Below, piece after piece: positions 18,171-21,867 of a stretch of DNA of 21,867 bases (its first letter is position 1; the number at the start of each line of letters is the position of its first letter). The translations under genes were made by a program, and so were the position numbers. This DNA is from an uncultured Clostridia bacterium (GTDB lineage Bacteria; Bacillota; Clostridia; TANB77; CAG-508): positions 1-21,867 of the forward strand of contig CALXVO010000008.1 of the NCBI GenBank assembly GCA_944392065.1, written 5' to 3'. The notes beneath the pieces are model-generated. The model was not told where the DNA came from. It did no database searches and worked only from the letters and a program-made list of their open reading frames with translations.

Positions 18171-20134
18171 TTAATTTACAGTTTTAGGTTTTCTTCCTCT
18201 TTTAACTGCTTTGTTTTCTTCTATTTCTTCTTCTGTTATATCATTATATGGTTTTACTTTTATTCCCCAATTTCTTTCCAAGAATTTATCAAATAGAACA
18301 ACATCACTATCATCCATATTGTTTCTCATTTCTACTATGTTATGTTCTGAAATTGGGTTTGTTAGTACAAATGCTCCGTCATGATATTCCATAACATTTA
18401 CATATTTATATAATTCTTTGTTTGTACTTTTAGTAAAATACATAGTTGCATTATCCATGAATTTATCTAATTTACCTTCTAATGTTTTTTCTTTTCTATG
18501 GTCATATGTATATTCATTTTTGTCTTCTACAGGTATACACTCAGTTACTCTTTCAATATATCTTCTTCCTCTAAAGTCTTTTACTAAGTGTATATCAAAA
18601 TTTAATACTTGTACAACTTGTTCTTCTGCCGTTTTTTCATTTCTAAACACACCTGCTCTAAGCATTGAGTTACGAAGTGCTGTTACTAAATCTGGAAAAG
18701 TTTTAGCATGGTGAGTAAATAAAGTAAATTTAGATGCAACCTGTGCAGATTGAATCATCCAAGATGCTACTGGGTCTGTTGCAACCTCTCCGGATTATAT
18801 TAACAGAACCATCTGTTTTTTTCTGAACGTCCAAACAATCTTGTCCAGAAACAGTTTCTGTTTCACGCATTGACAAAATATTTCTTGTTGGATATATTTT
18901 TCTTAAGTGAAGCTCAAATGCGGTTTCTGTAATACGAAGGTTCATTGTTTCGTATATATTTTCTATCATTGCCATAAGCATTGTTGTTTTTCCGGCATCC
19001 TTGCTCTCCTGTTAGAGATATAATTCTTGCACCTTTTACTAAGAATTTCAATAATTCAATTGCTTCTTCTTGTCCTTTTCCATGAACAATTTGTTCTAGT
19101 GCAGCACGTTTTACGTCGAATTTTCTTACGAAAAACGCCCATGTTTCAGACATGCTTGGTCTAACAACTACGACACGAGAGCCGTCTTTCATTTCATTAA
19201 TTTTATAGCCATTTGTATCAGATAATTGTCCAGGATTATTATATTTGTATATGTTTTGACATACCCTTTTAAGTTCTGCTTCAGAACCAAAAGATAGAAA
19301 TGCAAGCCTTATAGATTTACCAGCATACATTATCCAAATACTATCACAAGCACGTGGAACCTTGTGTTCTGCTATCTGGCTTAAATAATCTCCATCTGTT
19401 TGTGCCACTTGACTTAAGAAAGATTCTGGAAGACCAGATACACCGCCAGATATACCATCTATGTTCATATCTCTTATTTCATCTATGCTACTATATCCCT
19501 TGTATTTTTGGTATATTCTTTGTACTACTACATTAATTTTATCTTCTAATGTTAATACAAAATTTTCTTTTTCATAAATATCGTTTATTTCATCTTCAGT
19601 TATAACATAAGAAGGTTTTGCTTCTCCTTCTACATATTTTAGTTTATCTAATTCGTATTTTCTTATTATTTGAGTTAATGCTTCATATCCGAATTCATTC
19701 TTATACATATATAAGATTATTTCGAATTTATCTTGTGCTGTCAAAAGAGATGGAACGTCAAAAGGTATTGCTCTTGATACATTCGTTTCATCTACCCCAT
19801 ATTCTTTATATAATAAATCGTATATTAACTCTTTAACATATTTTTTATCGTTTACATCTCCATATGTACAACCCTTTAAAGCTCTTTTTAATTCGTATTT
19901 TTTGTTCTTTCTTCTTTTTAGTTCTTCGTCAGAAAGACCAATATCATACAAGTTTATTTTTGTTATTTCGTCTAGCCTCTTTTTTACGAATTCCACCATC
20001 TTATCTAGAGTGTATGTTTTATCATCAACTGCTAAAACGTCTTCTTTTTCTTCATTTTTTCTCTTTTTTATAAAATTATATAGTAATGCAAATGCTACTA
20101 ATGCAACTATTACTATTAATAGTGTATTTACCAT
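18171..20134 (-). CDS. CpaF/TadA-type pilus assembly ATPase, needs two +1 frameshifts at CGG
   Basis: Three consecutive overlapping frames join into one 653-residue secretion ATPase (residues 1-380, 381-447 and 448-653). It starts with a transmembrane helix (MVNTLLIVIVALVAFALLY), unusual for CpaF, then an N-terminal domain and a RecA-like core. At the first junction the zero frame reads GGA TGC CGG AAA; skipping one base gives the Walker A GEQGCGKTT (Gly381). At the second it reads ATA ATC CGG AGA; skipping the C gives IIGEVATDP (Gly448), the Walker B-region GE of the family. The core then continues WMIQSAQVASKFTLFTHHAKT, with the His-box-like HHAKT, to the expected C terminus. Without shifting the product ends after 406 residues, before the nucleotide-binding site is complete. 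It sits between the CpaE-like genes and the TadB/C gene. Confidence 0.88.
18790..18792 (-). other. In-frame CGG at the second cpaF +1 frameshift
   Basis: In the middle cpaF frame the codon after ATA ATC is CGG, followed by AGA GGT; that frame ends 20 codons on at 18730. Skipping the C reads GGA GAG GTT (Gly-Glu-Val), the family-conserved GEV, and joins the last frame. Confidence 0.8.
18992..18994 (-). other. In-frame CGG at the first cpaF +1 frameshift (Walker A)
   Basis: The codon after GGA TGC is CGG, followed by AAA AAC. Skipping one base gives GGA AAA ACA ACA, completing Gly-Lys-Thr-Thr of the P-loop. The exact extra base is ambiguous within GGATGCC, but the zero-frame CGG is not. Confidence 0.8.
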
Positions 20135-20156
20135 AGTTTTTTCTCCTTTCTAAGGA

Positions 20157-20996
20157 TTAAATCTTCATTTGTAAATCTTTCAGTCCTTGCATAACACCTT
20201 CGACCGTTCTATTTACTTCGCTTATAAATAAATAATTTCTATCAGTTTCATCTATATTTTTTAGTTTCAAAAAGAAATCTATAACCTTTCCTTCAGAACA
20301 CGCTTCAAAATACAATGTATTATAAGGTATTGCTAGTATTTGTTTTCGCTCTCTCATATATCTTGTTATATTTTTCACATTGTATTTAGAGTGGGCATCA
20401 TAACGTCCTAATAACAATATTACATTTTTCCTTTTGTAGAAATCCACATTTTTCTTTAATTCTATAAAATCATTGATGTTTTTTAGTCTCTGAGTAATGT
20501 TAAATATAATCATATCAGATATTCTTACAATATCCTGTGCTTCTTTTTCTTCCATTCTAGAACTCAAATCCACAAAAACAAAGTCATAATATTTATCTGC
20601 CATTTGTAAGATTTCTGGATAGTTAGAACAAAGTTTCATATAATCTGGGTAACTAGTAGTAGTTGGTGACAATAATATATCGAGTCTATCCCTTAACACT
20701 GTTTTTGAATAATTCTTTACAATTTCAGGATTAGTTTTATTGGCAGTTAATACTTTTATAAGACCTTCTACACTAGAGTCTACTCCTATAGCAGCATAGC
20801 CCTGATTATTAAAAGTTGGTTTATTAATTTTATCCATTTCCCAGAAACAGTTTTCCAAAGTTTGATCCTTGAAATTAGTAGATACTATTAAAATTTTCAA
20901 ATTATGCTCAATTGCCATTTGAGTGGCAGTTGCTACTAATGATAGAGTTTGTCCTGTTTCTTTTAGTTCATGACTTTCAAAAGTTATAATTGACAT
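20157..20996 (-). CDS. CpaE/ParA-like protein with degenerate P-loop
   Basis: This 279-residue protein resembles the MinD/ParA-type CpaE localisation proteins of Tad loci: an N-terminal strand and loop (ITFESHELKETGQTLSLVA), a strand KILIVSTN, a Walker B-like strand FVFVDLSSRME near residues 137-147, and a C-terminal VILLLGRYDAHSK. The expected deviant Walker A has GKT; here it is GQT (codon CAA), so the phosphate-binding lysine is lost while an upstream lysine remains. It may bind nucleotide weakly or act as a scaffold. It starts at ATG 20994-20996 with AAAAAGGAG upstream, two bases after the previous stop. In Tad systems CpaE places the pilus machine at the membrane. Confidence 0.7.
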   Translation of the reverse strand: MSIITFESHELKETGQTLSLVATATQMAIEHNLKILIVSTNFKDQTLENCFWEMDKINKPTFNNQGYAAIGVDSSVEGLIKVLTANKTNPEIVKNYSKTVLRDRLDILLSPTTTSYPDYMKLCSNYPEILQMADKYYDFVFVDLSSRMEEKEAQDIVRISDMIIFNITQRLKNINDFIELKKNVDFYKRKNVILLLGRYDAHSKYNVKNITRYMRERKQILAIPYNTLYFEACSEGKVIDFFLKLKNIDETDRNYLFISEVNRTVEGVMQGLKDLQMKI

Positions 20997-20998
20997 TA

Positions 20999-21697
20999 TT
21001 AAACTCCTTTTTGTAATTGCTTATATACTTTTTTTAATTTTGCATATTCACTCTGATCTATTATTTGTCCTACTATATAGCCAAGAGCCTCTTTATATTG
21101 ATCACTCAATCTTCTATATTTAATTTTCGAAACTCTTTGATTTTCTGCTATAACACTCTCGTCCCCTAATTCGAATGGAAAGTAAATTATTTCTTCACTC
21201 CATGTAATTTTATAACCTAATGATAAATAATTCAAATAATCATTGTCCTCATTATTAATTGTTCTAGAGAAAAAAACCTTGGTTAATTTTAGTATTTCTG
21301 TGAGTCCACTTAATATTTCTAGCCCTCTTTTAAGTGTATATAAATCAAAACCTGTTACAAAGTAATTTTTATAGCTATTATTCACTTTAAATTCTAATAT
21401 AGATTCATAATTATCAATGTCTAATAATGCTATATCGTAAGGTAATTCTTCATTTAATTGGATATTTAAATATTCTTTAATTTCATTGAAGTTTCTAAAT
21501 CCAACAGCTACATCGATTCCTTCGAAATCTGTAACATAAGCTTTAGTTGGTTTTATGACAGGGACTATGTATTTTGCTTTTTGATTAATTGTTGAATCTA
21601 CAACTAGCACTTTCTTTTCCATTGCCTCTAAGATTTTGGCCACATATAATATTGAATCAATTTTGTCATAGCATCCAATAAAGCTTATGTTTTTCAT
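20999..21697 (-). CDS. Second CpaE-like (ParA-fold) protein, no P-loop
   Basis: This 232-residue protein has a ParA/MinD-like order of strands: KNISFIGCYDKIDSILYVAKIL at the N terminus, then KKVLVVDSTIN, then PYDIALLDIDNYE (Walker B-like), then NYFVTGFDLYTLKRGLEIL. No GK[ST] motif is present where Walker A should be (GCYDKIDS), so it is probably not an ATPase. It directly precedes a second ParA-like gene, two bases away, suggesting they work as a pair. The start has AGGAGG upstream. The family assignment rests on fold-like pattern and context, not on a motif, and is less sure than its neighbour's. Confidence 0.55.
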   Translation of the reverse strand: MKNISFIGCYDKIDSILYVAKILEAMEKKVLVVDSTINQKAKYIVPVIKPTKAYVTDFEGIDVAVGFRNFNEIKEYLNIQLNEELPYDIALLDIDNYESILEFKVNNSYKNYFVTGFDLYTLKRGLEILSGLTEILKLTKVFFSRTINNEDNDYLNYLSLGYKITWSEEIIYFPFELGDESVIAENQRVSKIKYRRLSDQYKEALGYIVGQIIDQSEYAKLKKVYKQLQKGV

Positions 21698-21729
21698 CTT
21701 TTCCTCCTATATAATTAGTTAATTATTAT

Positions 21730-21867
21730 CTATCCTCCTAGTGAATCTATATATGCTTCTCTTTCTTCTTGAAGATTTCTAATTTCCTCTTCTGTTTTAT
21801 CTACTACATTGTCTTCTGCATTATCATTATCTGTTGCACTATTAATTCCAGGTCTTATTATATCACT
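21730..21867 (-). CDS. 3' end of an unidentified pilus-operon gene (partial)
   Basis: The last 45 codons of a gene that begins outside the window: SDIIRPGINSATDN, then a Glu/Asp-rich helix (EEEIRNLQEEREAYI) ending LGG and TAG at 21730-21732. A strong ribosome binding site for the next gene lies just after it. The acidic, helix-prone tail fits many proteins. Position just before the CpaE-like genes suggests a Tad component such as a CpaB-like protein, but nothing in the visible part proves that. Confidence 0.6.
   Translation of the reverse strand, partial: SDIIRPGINSATDNDNAEDNVVDKTEEEIRNLQEEREAYIDSLGG

Noticed and set aside
7584..18994. The four frameshifts as ordinary sequencing or assembly indels
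   Set aside because: Not excluded, but made unlikely: all four have the same base gained at the same codon phase before GGN, none is at a long homopolymer, and other CGG or CCGG sites in the window (552, 1294, 4245, 5296, 9269) are in intact frames. A base-caller does not know the codon phase.
7584..18994. prfB-type programmed frameshifting with an internal Shine-Dalgarno and a stop codon in the A site
   Set aside because: No site has a stop codon at the shift, and no common Shine-Dalgarno-like element precedes them; an AGGAG lies before only one (18992).
7584..18994. P-site tRNA slippage as a single mechanism
   Set aside because: The codons before CGG (TTT, TGC, ATC, TTA) allow good +1 re-pairing only for TTT to TTC; the others would mismatch, so slippage of the preceding tRNA does not explain all four.
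18171..20134. The cpaF-like gene as a decayed pseudogene
   Set aside because: Apart from the two CGG sites the three frames keep every family motif with no internal stop or deletion, and all neighbouring operon genes are intact.
1..21867. CRISPR arrays, tRNA or rRNA genes, insertion sequences
   Set aside because: No regular spaced repeats, no cloverleaf with a T-loop, and no transposase or terminal inverted repeats could be found by eye.

Overview
The window comes from a low-GC (about 30%), spore-forming Bacillota, most likely an uncultured clostridial lineage. The basis is AT-rich codon use, strong AGGAGG-type ribosome binding sites, a recognisable SpoIVB peptidase, a PHP-domain DnaE, and a Gram-positive style Tad/type IV pilus locus with no outer-membrane secretin. 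Every gene I can support is on the minus strand, so transcription runs from high to low coordinates.

Layout in the direction of transcription. From 21867 down to 10564 lies a compact Tad-like pilus operon: the 3' end of an unidentified gene, two tandem CpaE/ParA-like proteins with degenerate P-loops, a CpaF/TadA-type assembly ATPase, one protein with two type II secretion F domains (TadB+TadC-like), and a run of seven small to medium single-helix proteins, four of which begin MEN-[A/T] like a pilin paralogue family. Then come spoIVB (9217-10425) and, overlapping it by one base, a membrane-anchored transglutaminase-like protein (8086-9217). A 361-base intergenic region holds a terminator-like inverted repeat and the sigma-A type promoter of dnaE. 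dnaE (4163-7724) follows, then a MacB/FtsX-type ABC transporter pair (3407-4111 and 98-3385), and a GC-rich structured segment at the left edge.

The striking result concerns reading frames. Three genes (dnaE, the cpaF-like gene twice, and the transglutaminase gene) need four +1 frameshifts to give the expected full-length proteins. All four occur at a zero-frame CGG codon. Skipping the C makes the ribosome read GGC or GGA (glycine), and in dnaE and cpaF this is the glycine the family conserves (DnaE MFG, CpaF Walker A GxGKT, CpaF GEV). In a manual scan of all other coding sequence I found about 35 CGG trinucleotides out of frame and none in frame. So in this window CGG is never used as an arginine codon: it appears only where the frame must shift by +1. 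The best reading is a recoded, effectively unassigned CGG codon that triggers +1 frameshifting, or a CGGN quadruplet read as glycine. Sequencing error is the main alternative, but it does not easily explain the codon-phase specificity.
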